Assembly (NCBI GenBank): GCA_020851855.1
Contig: JADZBY010000523.1
Span: forward strand, 1-9,353
DNA length: 9,353 nucleotides
Source of the DNA: Anaerolineae bacterium
Lineage (GTDB): Bacteria; Chloroflexota; Anaerolineae; Aggregatilineales; UBA2796
Direction of reading: 5' to 3'
Shown here: piece after piece, positions 1 to 6,015 of the stretch
Position numbering within the stretch: the stretch's first letter is position 1
Layout of the letters: each line of letters opens with the position of its first letter
Position numbers and translations under genes: made by a program
The notes under the pieces: generated by a model
What the model was told of the DNA's origin: nothing
The model's database searches: none
What the model saw: the letters and a program-made list of their open reading frames with translations, nothing else

Positions 1-122
1 GGACAGCTCGACCTAGCTCTAGTCAGCCTCGCGGGACTGTCGTGTTTCCGGTCTCCTCAGTGGATACCCCCTCAGTCTACTCACTTTCATCGCCTGTGGT
101 GTATCCTCTTTCATGTAAAGCT

Positions 123-1289
123 CTAGCGGAAGCTCACCGTTGCAGGCCGCTCCGAGAGCGTTACGTCGACCTTCATCTCCTGCCCGTCGCGCAGTAGGGT
201 AAGCGTGACCGTATCGCCCGGATTGGTCTTGGTGAAGAGATAGGCGAGCAGGTCCTCGAAGACGCGCACCGGCTGGTCGTCCACGGCAGTGATGATGTCG
301 CCGCCGATTTGGTAGACCTCGTCGTTGATGGTCGTTTCATTGGCGCTGCCGCGCAGGCCCGCCCGCGCTGCCGGGCCGCCCGCCGGGACCTCGGCCACCA
401 GCACGCCGCGGAAGTCCAGCGGCAGCTCCAGGGCGCGGTTGAGGCGCGTGGTCAGCGTTTGGCCGGTGATGCCCAGGTACGAGTGCGTCACCTTGCCGGT
501 GGCGATCAGCTCGTCCGCGATCAGGCGCACGATGTTCGACGGGATGGCGAACCCGACGCCCGACGACTGCTGCACGCCGGAGCGAATGGCCGTGTTTACG
601 CCGATGACCTGCCCGTCTACGTTCAGCAACGGGCCGCCGGAGTTGCCGGGGTTAATCGCGGCGTCGGTCTGCAGAATCTTCGGGATGCGGAACGTGGACT
701 GTGGCAGCGAGCGATCCACGGCGCTGATGATGCCCTCGGTCATCGTATTGCTGAGGCCAAACGGGTTGCCGATGGCGATGGCGCGCTGCCCGACCTGCAC
801 GACGTCCGAATCGGCCAGCGTCAGCGGCCCGGCGGGCACGAGCGCCGGGTCGACCTTGAGCACGGCCAGGTCGGAGTCGGACGCGATGCCGACCACTTCC
901 GCCTCAAGGGTCAGACCGTTGGAGAATGTCACGTCGATGCGGTCGGCGGACTCGACCACATGCGCGTTGGTCAGGATATGGCCGTTCGTATCGTAGAGGA
1001 AGCCCGATCCCTGGCCATACTGGAAATCGGGCGTCTGGTTGTTGCGCGGGTCCACGAAGGGCATCATGTCATTGATGGCGGCGCTGGCCGGCACGCGCAC
1101 CACGATGCTCACCACCGAGGGGTTGGCCAGGCTGTACACGCTTTCCAGGATGGCGCTCTGGTCATCCACGACTGCGGTTGGACCCTGGGCTTGCAGTGTG
1201 CTCACGTTGAAGGCCGAGCCAAGCAGGACGCCTGTGGTCAGCGCCACGGCGACCACCGCTGGTAGTACCAAACGAGATAGCCGATTCAT
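123..1289 (-). CDS. Secreted HtrA/DegP-type trypsin-like serine protease with one PDZ domain
   Basis: This is an S1C-family protease that would degrade or process misfolded proteins outside the cytoplasmic membrane. Numbered from ATG at 1289, residues 2-28 form a basic n-region plus a hydrophobic core (signal peptide or anchor). The protease domain spans about 45-265. The catalytic triad is visible: His110 in TNAHVV, Asp140 in SDLAVLKV and Ser217 in GNSGGP. A single PDZ domain spans about 270-382, with the carboxylate-binding region near YLGITG. Its length of 388 residues is normal for one-PDZ HtrA proteins. An in-frame GTG at 1295 would add two residues, but AGGAG (1297-1301) lies 7 nt from the ATG and only 1 nt from the GTG, so I chose the ATG. 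The gene stands alone on this strand, and no sensor kinase or regulator is adjacent. Family assignment is near certain; the substrate is unknown. Confidence 0.96.
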   Translation of the reverse strand: MNRLSRLVLPAVVAVALTTGVLLGSAFNVSTLQAQGPTAVVDDQSAILESVYSLANPSVVSIVVRVPASAAINDMMPFVDPRNNQTPDFQYGQGSGFLYDTNGHILTNAHVVESADRIDVTFSNGLTLEAEVVGIASDSDLAVLKVDPALVPAGPLTLADSDVVQVGQRAIAIGNPFGLSNTMTEGIISAVDRSLPQSTFRIPKILQTDAAINPGNSGGPLLNVDGQVIGVNTAIRSGVQQSSGVGFAIPSNIVRLIADELIATGKVTHSYLGITGQTLTTRLNRALELPLDFRGVLVAEVPAGGPAARAGLRGSANETTINDEVYQIGGDIITAVDDQPVRVFEDLLAYLFTKTNPGDTVTLTLLRDGQEMKVDVTLSERPATVSFR

Positions 1290-1296
1290 CTTCACA

Positions 1297-1301
1297 CTCC
1301 T
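1297..1301 (-). promoter_or_regulatory. Ribosome binding site of the HtrA-type protease
   Basis: Read on the minus strand this is AGGAG, 7 nt before the ATG at 1289. The in-frame GTG at 1295 is only 1 nt from it, so this site decides the start in favour of the ATG. Confidence 0.75.
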
Positions 1302-1370
1302 GAGACCGTCACGTTGTCACGATGTCAGAGCGGGGGTGCTCTTTCCCGTGGGTATTCGCACTGCACCTAG

Positions 1371-1400
1371 AGCATAGCGCTGTGGCCTGGGTGCACGCAA
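1371..1400 (-). promoter_or_regulatory. Possible weak promoter for the HtrA-type protease
   Basis: On the minus strand a TTGCGT (1395-1400) precedes a TATGCT (1371-1376) with an 18-base spacer, which would give a leader of about 75 nt. The match to consensus is modest, so this is tentative. Between it and the gene, GTCACG occurs twice in close tandem (1308-1313 and 1316-1321), which could be a regulator half-site pair or chance. Confidence 0.25.
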
Positions 1401-1578
1401 CTGCGGCAGCACAGGGCCGGGGCCTGTCCACCGGGATAGCCTGCGGGTTGGGTTCACTCCTGTCTGAGCCTACTGGAGAATCTAAAGTCGAGTAATGTAG
1501 GCCGTGTTAAGGCTGACTGAGCGAATGGTGAGAAGGAAGCGGATGGATGGTGCACCCCCGTGACGAGGATTCAGGCTT

Positions 1579-1677
1579 TTTCCCCCACCCCAACCCCAGC
1601 TCCATAAAGTAGTGAGGGACTTCCAGAGCCGGTTTTCCCTTCCCATCTTGATGGGGGGAAGGGCAGGGTTAGGGGGA
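1579..1677. repeat. Degenerate palindromic intergenic repeat
   Basis: The left side is a C-rich run (TCCCCCACCCCAACCCC at 1581-1596) and the right side a G-rich run (AGGGCAGGGTTAGGGGGAG at about 1660-1677). They are imperfect reverse complements. Inside, CCCTTCCCATC (1637-1647) pairs with GAT plus GGGGGGAAGGG (1650-1663) apart from a 3-base bulge. The C-rich arm, inner hairpin and G-rich arm resemble short non-coding palindromic repeats common in Chloroflexota and cyanobacteria. It appears to be a different family from the two elements at 3615 and 5649. Its boundaries are uncertain. Confidence 0.5.
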
Positions 1678-1713
1678 GTTCTTTCCTGGTTGCAGCACTG
1701 AGGCGCTTACTCT

Positions 1714-1738
1714 GCGCACACGTCCCCCTTCCCTACCT
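1714..1738 (-). repeat. 25-nt sequence also present, inverted, at 9229-9253
   Basis: The reverse complement of this stretch matches 9229-9253 at 23 of 25 positions, with the shared core GGGAAGGGGGACGTG. Both copies are outside genes. The role is unknown: it may be the edge of a dispersed repeat or a shared regulatory site. Confidence 0.6.
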
Positions 1739-1756
1739 CATTCCCCACGTTTGATC

Positions 1757-1762
1757 TACAAT
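1757..1762 (+). promoter_or_regulatory. Possible -10 box for the NusG-like operon
   Basis: TACAAT lies 62 bases before the GTG start of the NusG-like gene, in a local AT-richer patch. I see no good -35 at 16-19 bases upstream; the nearest candidate, TTCCCT at 1729-1734, is 22 bases away. I also find no ops-like element (GGCGGTAGC) between it and the gene. Confidence 0.3.
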
Positions 1763-1824
1763 AGCCCGCGCAAAGACGACGGGTCCCGGCTCGCGCGCCG
1801 TGGACGAGTGATTCAGGGTGGCTT

Positions 1825-2403
1825 GTGACAACTGGAGACGTGCGCTGGTATACGTTGCGGACCAAACCGCATAAAGAGCGCCAGGTACATGGCCAGCTTG
1901 AGGCCAACGACGTCGAGACGTACTTTCCAACAATCACGGTGACGCCCGTCAACCCGCGTGCGTCGCGCATCCGGCCCTATTTCCCGAACTACATGTTCGT
2001 CCGCGTGGACCTCGAAGCCGTGCGCTTCAGCGTCCTGCAGTGGCTACCCGGCGCAGTCGGGCTGGTGGAGTTCGGCGGCGTGCCCGCCCACATCCCGGAC
2101 AACTTCATCCACGAGCTGCGGCGGCGCATCGCCGCGCTCGAAGCGATGGGCGGCCTGACCTTTGGCGAGCTGAAAAAGGGCGACGTGGTGAAGATCACCA
2201 AGGGGCCGTTCGCCGGGTACGAGGCCATCTTTGACATGCGCCTGAGCGGCACGGAGCGCGTCCGGCTCTTGCTCGATGTGCTGGGCCGGCTGGTGAATAC
2301 CACGGTGTCGGTGGGCGACATCGAGAAAAAGCGCACGGGACCGGAAGCGCCCGAATCAGGGAGCCGCGCCGGGCCTACCCTACGAATGCCAGGACGACGA
2401 TGA
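1825..2403 (+). CDS. NusG/RfaH-like transcription elongation (antitermination) protein
   Basis: This 192-residue protein has the NusG N-terminal domain at about residues 6-105 (WYTLRTKPHKERQV, then RPYFPNYMFVRVDL) and a KOW domain at about 115-165 (LKKGDVVKITKGPFAGYEAIF). The charged, glycine-rich tail from about 168 shows no motif. NusG-type proteins bind the RNA polymerase clamp and suppress pausing. Copies at the head of polysaccharide operons (RfaH, UpxY types) usually act on that operon. Here it overlaps a sugar aminotransferase by 4 bp, and no secE or ribosomal protein gene is adjacent, which favours a specialised paralog over housekeeping NusG. The start is GTG, with only a weak AGGGTGG (1815-1821) before it. 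A GTG at 1840 is possible but has poorer spacing from its GGAG. The family is sure; the target operon is inferred. Confidence 0.92.
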   Translation: MTTGDVRWYTLRTKPHKERQVHGQLEANDVETYFPTITVTPVNPRASRIRPYFPNYMFVRVDLEAVRFSVLQWLPGAVGLVEFGGVPAHIPDNFIHELRRRIAALEAMGGLTFGELKKGDVVKITKGPFAGYEAIFDMRLSGTERVRLLLDVLGRLVNTTVSVGDIEKKRTGPEAPESGSRAGPTLRMPGRR

Positions 2404-3605
2404 ACACACCCTTGCCGAACGTGAGCCATTCCAGCGCGCACCTGCCACGCCGCGCCGAGTTCCTGCCCTTTTCGCCGCCGTCGATCTCCGAAGAGGAAGT
2501 CGAGGCGGTGGTCGAAACGCTGCGCTCGGAATGGATCACCACCGGGCCGAAAACGCGCCAGTTTGAGGAAGAATTTGCCGCGTACACCGGCGCGCCGGGC
2601 TGCCTGGCGGTAAATTCGTGCACCGGCGCGCTGCACGTCGCGCTGGCGGCGCTGGGCATCGGGCCGGGCGACGAGGTGATCACCACGCCGATGACCTTCA
2701 TCTGCTCGGCGAATGTCGTGGAGCACGTCGGCGCGACGCCCGTGCTGGCCGATATCGAGCCGGACACGCTGTGCATCGACCCGGCGCGCGTCGCGGAGAA
2801 GATCACGCCGCGCACGCGCGCCCTGATGCCGGTCCATTACGCCGGCCACCCGTGCGACATGCGCCCGCTGCTCGATCTGGCGAAGGCGCACGGCCTGCAC
2901 GTCATCGAAGACGCGGCGCACGCGCTCCCGGCGGCCTACGACGGCCAGCGCATCGGCACGCTGGGCACGCTGACGGCCTTCAGCTTCTACGCGACGAAAA
3001 ACTTGACCACCGCCGAGGGCGGCATGTTGACCGGCGCGCCGGAACTGGTCCAGCAAGCGCGGCTGTGGAGCCTGCACGGCATGAACCGCGACGCCTGGAA
3101 GCGGTACAGCGCGGAAGGCTCGTGGTATTACGAGGTCGTGCTGCCCGGCTTCAAGTACAACATGACCGACATCGCGGCGGCCATCGGGCTGGTGCAATTG
3201 CGGCGGCTGGAAATGTTCCAGGCGCGGCGGCGCGACATCGTGGCCACGTACAACGCCGCGTTTTCGCCGCTTGACGCGCTGGAAACGCCCACGCAGCGCG
3301 CCAACGTCGAACACGGCTGGCACTTGTACGTGCTGCGGCTGAACCTGGACCGGCTGACCATCGACCGCGCCCGGTTCATCGAAGAATTGAAGGCGCGCAA
3401 CATCGGCAGCAGCGTGCACTTTATCCCGGTTCACCTGCACCCGTACTACCGCGAGCGCTACGGCTGGCAGGCGGGCGATTACCCGGTCGCGGTCGGAGAA
3501 TACCGGCGCACGATCTCGCTGCCGCTGCACCCACGCCTGAGCGATCAGGACGTGAGCGACGTGATCGACGCCGTGACGGCCATCGTGAAGCAGTTCCGAA
3601 GATAA
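2400..3605 (+). CDS. DegT/DnrJ/EryC1/StrS-family PLP-dependent sugar aminotransferase
   Basis: This 401-residue enzyme would transfer an amino group, usually from glutamate, onto a keto nucleotide-sugar, giving an amino sugar for a surface glycan. Visible landmarks are the cofactor-cradle region CTGALHVAL (74-82) and Asp171 in VIEDAAHALPA, which contacts the pyridine nitrogen. Lys200 in SFYATKNLTTAEGG is the Schiff-base lysine. The family block GFKYNMTDIAAAIGLVQL starts at 250, and HFIPVHLHPYY lies near 340-350. Length and motif order fit ArnB/PglE/WbpE-like members, but the exact sugar and position cannot be read from sequence. Its ATG (2400-2402) overlaps the stop of the NusG-like gene as ATGA, which suggests coupled translation. 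A palindromic element separates it from the next gene. Confidence 0.95.
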   Translation: MNTPLPNVSHSSAHLPRRAEFLPFSPPSISEEEVEAVVETLRSEWITTGPKTRQFEEEFAAYTGAPGCLAVNSCTGALHVALAALGIGPGDEVITTPMTFICSANVVEHVGATPVLADIEPDTLCIDPARVAEKITPRTRALMPVHYAGHPCDMRPLLDLAKAHGLHVIEDAAHALPAAYDGQRIGTLGTLTAFSFYATKNLTTAEGGMLTGAPELVQQARLWSLHGMNRDAWKRYSAEGSWYYEVVLPGFKYNMTDIAAAIGLVQLRRLEMFQARRRDIVATYNAAFSPLDALETPTQRANVEHGWHLYVLRLNLDRLTIDRARFIEELKARNIGSSVHFIPVHLHPYYRERYGWQAGDYPVAVGEYRRTISLPLHPRLSDQDVSDVIDAVTAIVKQFRR

Positions 3606-3614
3606 ACAGGACCA

Positions 3615-3781
3615 CCTCACCCCCGGCCCCTCTCCACCGAGTACGGTAGAGAGGGGAGACGCACAGCGGCAACGTGGTTCCCCTCTCCATGCCGCCGGGG
3701 TCCCTGAGCGGGTCACCATTGGGCGCTCTGCGTTCGATAGGTGATAGAGGGCGGCGACATGGAGAGGGGTCAGGGGTGAGG
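3615..3781 (+). mobile_element. MITE-like palindromic element, copy A
   Basis: This 167-bp non-coding element is bounded by 21-bp inverted arms that match at 19 of 21 positions (3615-3635 and 3761-3781; ends CCTCACCCC and GGGGTGAGG). Inside are two hairpins. A 13-bp stem with one mismatch (3627-3639 with 3644-3656) has loop AGTA. A perfect 12-bp stem CCCCTCTCCATG/CATGGAGAGGGG pairs 3680-3691 with 3758-3769. The trinucleotide CCA directly flanks both ends (3612-3614, 3782-3784), as a target duplication would. It encodes nothing, so any movement would need a transposase elsewhere. It is homologous to the element at 5649-5828 in the opposite orientation. Strand is assigned arbitrarily. Confidence 0.75.
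3778..3781 (+). promoter_or_regulatory. Ribosome binding site of the phosphoglycosyl transferase, inside the repeat arm
   Basis: GAGG at 3778-3781 is the last four bases of the MITE-like element and lies 7 nt before the ATG at 3789. No other purine-rich site lies between the element and the start. Confidence 0.6.
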
Positions 3782-3788
3782 CCATTCC

Positions 3789-4376
3789 ATGCTCAAGCGC
3801 GCCTTTGATGTGCTGGCCAGCGCGGCGGGGCTGATCGTGCTCGCGCCGCTGCTGCTGGCCATCGCCGCCGCCATCAAGCTCGGCTCGCCAGGGCCGGTCT
3901 TTTACCACGGCGTGCGGGTGGGCAAGGGCGGCGCGCCGATCCGGGTGCGCAAATTCCGCTCCATGGTGGCCAACGCGGCGCAGCGTGGGCCGGGCATCAC
4001 GGCGGCGGGCGATCCGCGCATCACGCGCGTTGGCCGCCTCTTGCGCCGCACCAAGCTGGACGAATTGCCGCAACTTCTCAACGTGCTGGAAGGCACGATG
4101 AGCATCGTCGGGCCGCGCCCCGAAGATCCGCGTTACGTGGCCCTGTACACGCCCGACCAGCGCCGCGCGCTCGATGTGCGCCCCGGCATCACCAGCCCGG
4201 CGTCGGTCCGTTTCCGCAACGAAGAGCAGGCGTTGGACCGCCCCGACTGGGAGACGCACTACGTCCAGCACGTGATGCCGGAAAAGCTGGCTATCGACCT
4301 GGAGTACGTGGCGCGGGCGAGTCTTCTAACCGACCTGGGCATCCTGGCCCGGACGTTCATCGCCCTGTTTCGCTAG
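3789..4376 (+). CDS. PglC-type monotopic phosphoglycosyl transferase (bacterial sugar transferase)
   Basis: It would transfer a sugar phosphate from a UDP-sugar to undecaprenyl phosphate, the first membrane step of glycan assembly. At 195 residues it is the small PglC form, without the extra membrane region of WcaJ/WbaP proteins. Residues 2-31 form the N-terminal hydrophobic re-entrant segment, broken by Pro20; PglC has Ser-Pro here, this protein Ala-Pro. GSPGPVFYHGVRVGKGG (32-48) and VRKFRSM (53-59) follow. The catalytic Asp91-Glu92 pair is in KLDELPQLLNVL, then MSIVGPRPE (104-112) and VRPGITSPASVRFRNEE (130-146). Its sugar specificity cannot be read. The upstream aminotransferase suggests an amino sugar, as in PglE/PglC pairs, but that is inference. 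Its last 51 bases overlap the 3' end of the opposite-strand gene. Confidence 0.95.
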   Translation: MLKRAFDVLASAAGLIVLAPLLLAIAAAIKLGSPGPVFYHGVRVGKGGAPIRVRKFRSMVANAAQRGPGITAAGDPRITRVGRLLRRTKLDELPQLLNVLEGTMSIVGPRPEDPRYVALYTPDQRRALDVRPGITSPASVRFRNEEQALDRPDWETHYVQHVMPEKLAIDLEYVARASLLTDLGILARTFIALFR

Positions 4377-5558
4377 CCGCCGCACGGCGCGCCGTTTGCG
4401 CAGCCACGCCAGCGCCTCACCGGCCTGAAAGCGCCAGCGGTGCAGGTAGAACGGCCACACGGCGCGCCCGGCAGGCACGGCGTACCGGTTGCGCATGTAG
4501 GCGCGCGGTGGTATGGCCGTGCGCAGCGCATACGCCAGCTTCTCACGCCACGACAGCCGCGCCAGAAAGCGGCGCATCCCTTCCCACTGCGAGCCTTTGC
4601 CTTCGAGCAGCAGCACGCGGCAACGCTCCTCGTCGCCGGACTGCCGCGCCGCCAGCTCACGCAGTACGGAGTCGGGCACGGGCGCGCCGAATACGTCGCG
4701 GGCGCGGCGCAGCGCTTCACCGACGGCAAACGTCCAGCCGAAGCGGTCCGCCTGATCGACGATCACGCCCCAGTCGAGCGGCCCGGCGCTGATGACGCGG
4801 TCCAGGTCGAAGAAGTGCAGCAGCCCGATGTGCGCCAGACCGTGATGCAGCATGGCGTGGGCGCACAGGTGGAGCAACTGCGCTTCGGGCCGGAACGCCT
4901 GCCAGCGCGGAGCGCCGTCCAGCGTTTGTGTCTGCGACCAGAACCAGTCGTGCCCGGCGCGGTCGAGCAACTGGCCGCCGCCGCACAGCAGGGACCAGTG
5001 CACTTCGAGCACGATGCTGTCTTGCGGCCCGCCGCGCAGGTGGTAATGGTGCATGACGCGCTCGGCGGCGGCTTTGTCCATCACGTCGAGCACGTGGTCG
5101 CCTTCCAGGTAGAAGTCGTAGCCGAGCGCCTGCACGGTTTCCAGCGCCTTTTCGCGTTTCTCCAGCGGCACGAGCACATCCAGGTCGCCCATCGGGCGCA
5201 TGGACGGCTTCGAGTAGGCGGTATGCGCCAGCGCCGCGCCCTTGAGCCAGATGGCCGGGATGCTCGCCGCGTCGAACGCACGGCTCAGCGTTTCGCGCGC
5301 CGCCTGCTGGTACACCCCGCGCACTGCGCTGCCCCGCCACGCCGCGACGACGGCCCCCCATTCGGGCAGCGCATCGGGCGGCGATCCGGCGCGTTTTGCG
5401 GCCTGGAGCAGCGCCGGCGCGAGGTTATTTTCGAGCGCGAGCCGGATCAACGGCGGCCAGTCCGTTTGGGCGAGATCGACGGGGCCGGCGCGCCCGGCGA
5501 TCAGCGCGCCAAAGCGGTGAAGGGTTGCGGCGTCGGCGTGGTCTGCGATCATGGTCAT
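4326..5558 (-). CDS. Nucleotidyltransferase-family protein (NTP_transf_5-like), function unknown
   Basis: This 410-residue protein carries the hallmark order of the uncharacterised nucleotidyltransferase family often found in bacterial polysaccharide clusters. IPAIWLKGAALAHTAY (100-115) is followed by RPMGDLDVLV (121-130), where Asp125 and Asp127 would bind metal as in polymerase-beta-fold transferases. LEVHWSLL (184-191) and a helical region with LLHLCAHAMLHHG (228-240) come next. The C-terminal third is Arg-rich and has no motif I recognise. Substrate and reaction are unknown; transfer of a nucleotide to a protein or glycan precursor is possible. The first ATG (5558) abuts AGG directly, while an ATG at 5552 sits 5 nt from AGGA, so the real start may be two codons later. 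It is convergent with the phosphoglycosyl transferase and overlaps its coding end by 51 bp. Confidence 0.85.
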   Translation of the reverse strand: MTMIADHADAATLHRFGALIAGRAGPVDLAQTDWPPLIRLALENNLAPALLQAAKRAGSPPDALPEWGAVVAAWRGSAVRGVYQQAARETLSRAFDAASIPAIWLKGAALAHTAYSKPSMRPMGDLDVLVPLEKREKALETVQALGYDFYLEGDHVLDVMDKAAAERVMHHYHLRGGPQDSIVLEVHWSLLCGGGQLLDRAGHDWFWSQTQTLDGAPRWQAFRPEAQLLHLCAHAMLHHGLAHIGLLHFFDLDRVISAGPLDWGVIVDQADRFGWTFAVGEALRRARDVFGAPVPDSVLRELAARQSGDEERCRVLLLEGKGSQWEGMRRFLARLSWREKLAYALRTAIPPRAYMRNRYAVPAGRAVWPFYLHRWRFQAGEALAWLRKRRAVRRLAKQGDERPGQDAQVG

Positions 5559-5578
5559 CCTGCGTCATCGTTCCGCCC

Positions 5579-5602
5579 ATTGTACCTCACCTGTACCTCA
5601 CT
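5579..5602 (-). promoter_or_regulatory. Tandem 11-bp repeat with a possible -10 box
   Basis: TGTACCTCACC (5581-5591) is followed directly by TGTACCTCACT (5592-5602), two 11-bp units with one difference. On the minus strand 5579-5584 reads TACAAT, a fair -10 for the nucleotidyltransferase gene starting at 5558, with a leader of about 14 nt. There is no clear -35. Units one helical turn apart could bind a regulator, or this may be chance. Confidence 0.3.
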
Positions 5603-5648
5603 CGTGGTTCCTTCTTTACGCGGAGTCAGGGCAAACGCATCAAAGCGT

Positions 5649-5828
5649 CCTCACCCCCGGCCCCTCTCCATGTCCGCCACCCCAGACCATCCATTGAACG
5701 CAAGCGTTCAACGGGAACCCGGTCGGGGACCCCGACGGCATGGAGAGGGGAGATCGGCTGCCATGCCGGCGCGTGCTTCCCCCCTCGCTACGTGGTACTC
5801 CGCGTGGAGAGGGGGTCAGGGGGTGAGG
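5649..5828 (-). mobile_element. MITE-like palindromic element, copy B (inverted relative to copy A)
   Basis: The left 21-bp arm (5649-5669) is identical to the left arm of copy A. The right arm (5806-5828) is its reverse complement apart from a few indels and changes. A perfect 12-bp stem pairs 5661-5672 with 5739-5750. Inside it are two palindromes: TTGAACGC-AA-GCGTTCAA (5694-5711) and GTCGGGG-A-CCCCGAC (5722-5736). A second small stem pairs 5780-5786 with 5809-5815. In copy A the small hairpin comes first and in copy B it comes last. The core 5717-5751, reverse-complemented, matches 3679-3713 at 32 of 35 positions, so copy B is a member of the same family in opposite orientation. The trinucleotide CGT flanks both ends (5646-5648, 5829-5831). 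It is non-coding. Confidence 0.75.
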
Positions 5829-5945
5829 CGTCTTCCTGCTGCCTGCCTCAACGGCGGATTTTGACGCGATGGCCCTGAGTGGGGAGAGCAGGCCACGCGG
5901 TGAGGACGTTTTACTGGGCGGCCCTGAATGGCCCCCTGCGCGCCA

Positions 5946-5976
5946 TTGGCCCCATTTGCAGGTTTCATGCTACACT
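5946..5976 (+). promoter_or_regulatory. Promoter of the LysM-DUF192-ligase operon
   Basis: An extended -10, TGC-TACACT (5968-5976), lies 39 bases before the ATG at 6016. TTGGCC (5946-5951), with a 19-base spacer, is the best -35. The TGn extension can compensate for a weak -35. Transcription would begin near 5983, giving a leader of about 33 nt. Confidence 0.5.
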
Positions 5977-6001
5977 GATTTGCGCATAACTCCGCTTGCG
6001 T

Positions 6002-6009
6002 GGAGGGGG
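6002..6009 (+). promoter_or_regulatory. Ribosome binding site of the LysM gene
   Basis: GGAGGGGG lies 6 nt before the ATG at 6016. It favours this start over the frame open from 5869, whose first 49 codons cross the promoter. Confidence 0.75.
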
Positions 6010-6015
6010 ACGCCA

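Larger units (their letters stand above)
1290..1824. other. Gene-free stretch between the protease and the NusG-like gene
   Basis: No reading frame here looks like a protein. The two flanking genes diverge, so the stretch must hold both promoters. It contains the protease ribosome binding site and a possible promoter (1371-1400). It also contains a degenerate GC-rich palindromic repeat (about 1579-1677), a short sequence shared with the far end of the window (1714-1738), and a possible -10 box for the NusG-like gene (1757-1762). I see nothing specific in 1401-1578. Confidence 0.7.
5559..6015. other. Gene-free stretch between the nucleotidyltransferase and LysM genes
   Basis: The flanking genes diverge. 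The stretch holds a tandem 11-bp repeat with a TACAAT for the minus-strand gene (5579-5602), a second MITE-like element (5649-5828), and a promoter and ribosome binding site for the LysM gene (5946-6009). A frame open from 5869 runs into the LysM gene, but 5869-6015 shows no protein-like sequence and contains the promoter. Confidence 0.7.

Noticed and set aside
62..116. A possible terminator hairpin for the protease (GGATAC and GTATCC)
   Set aside because: The stem is only 6 bp, the loop is over 30 nt and no U-run follows on the minus strand.
309..1265. A 318-codon open frame opposite the protease gene
   Set aside because: It is the antisense shadow of a clear HtrA protease with an intact catalytic triad, and it has no motif of its own.
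1989..4271. A 760-codon open frame on the minus strand
   Set aside because: It lies antisense to three recognised genes and one repeat, its translation is Arg/His/Asp/Ala-rich without any motif, and it is explained by the high GC content.
5694..5736. The strong palindromes TTGAACGC-AA-GCGTTCAA and GTCGGGG-A-CCCCGAC as repressor operators
   Set aside because: They lie inside the MITE-like element and line up with related sequence in copy A, so they are better explained as parts of the repeat.
3615..5828. A composite transposon carrying two genes
   Set aside because: No transposase or integrase is present and both elements look non-autonomous. Two independent insertions explain the pair equally well, so I report only the possible inversion.
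4440..5864. A 474-codon open frame on the plus strand
   Set aside because: It is antisense to the nucleotidyltransferase gene, runs on into the MITE-like element and has no recognisable domain.
5869..6015. A 49-codon N-terminal extension of the LysM protein
   Set aside because: It crosses the TGC-TACACT promoter and would place the signal peptide inside the protein. The ATG at 6016 has a strong ribosome binding site followed directly by a signal peptide.
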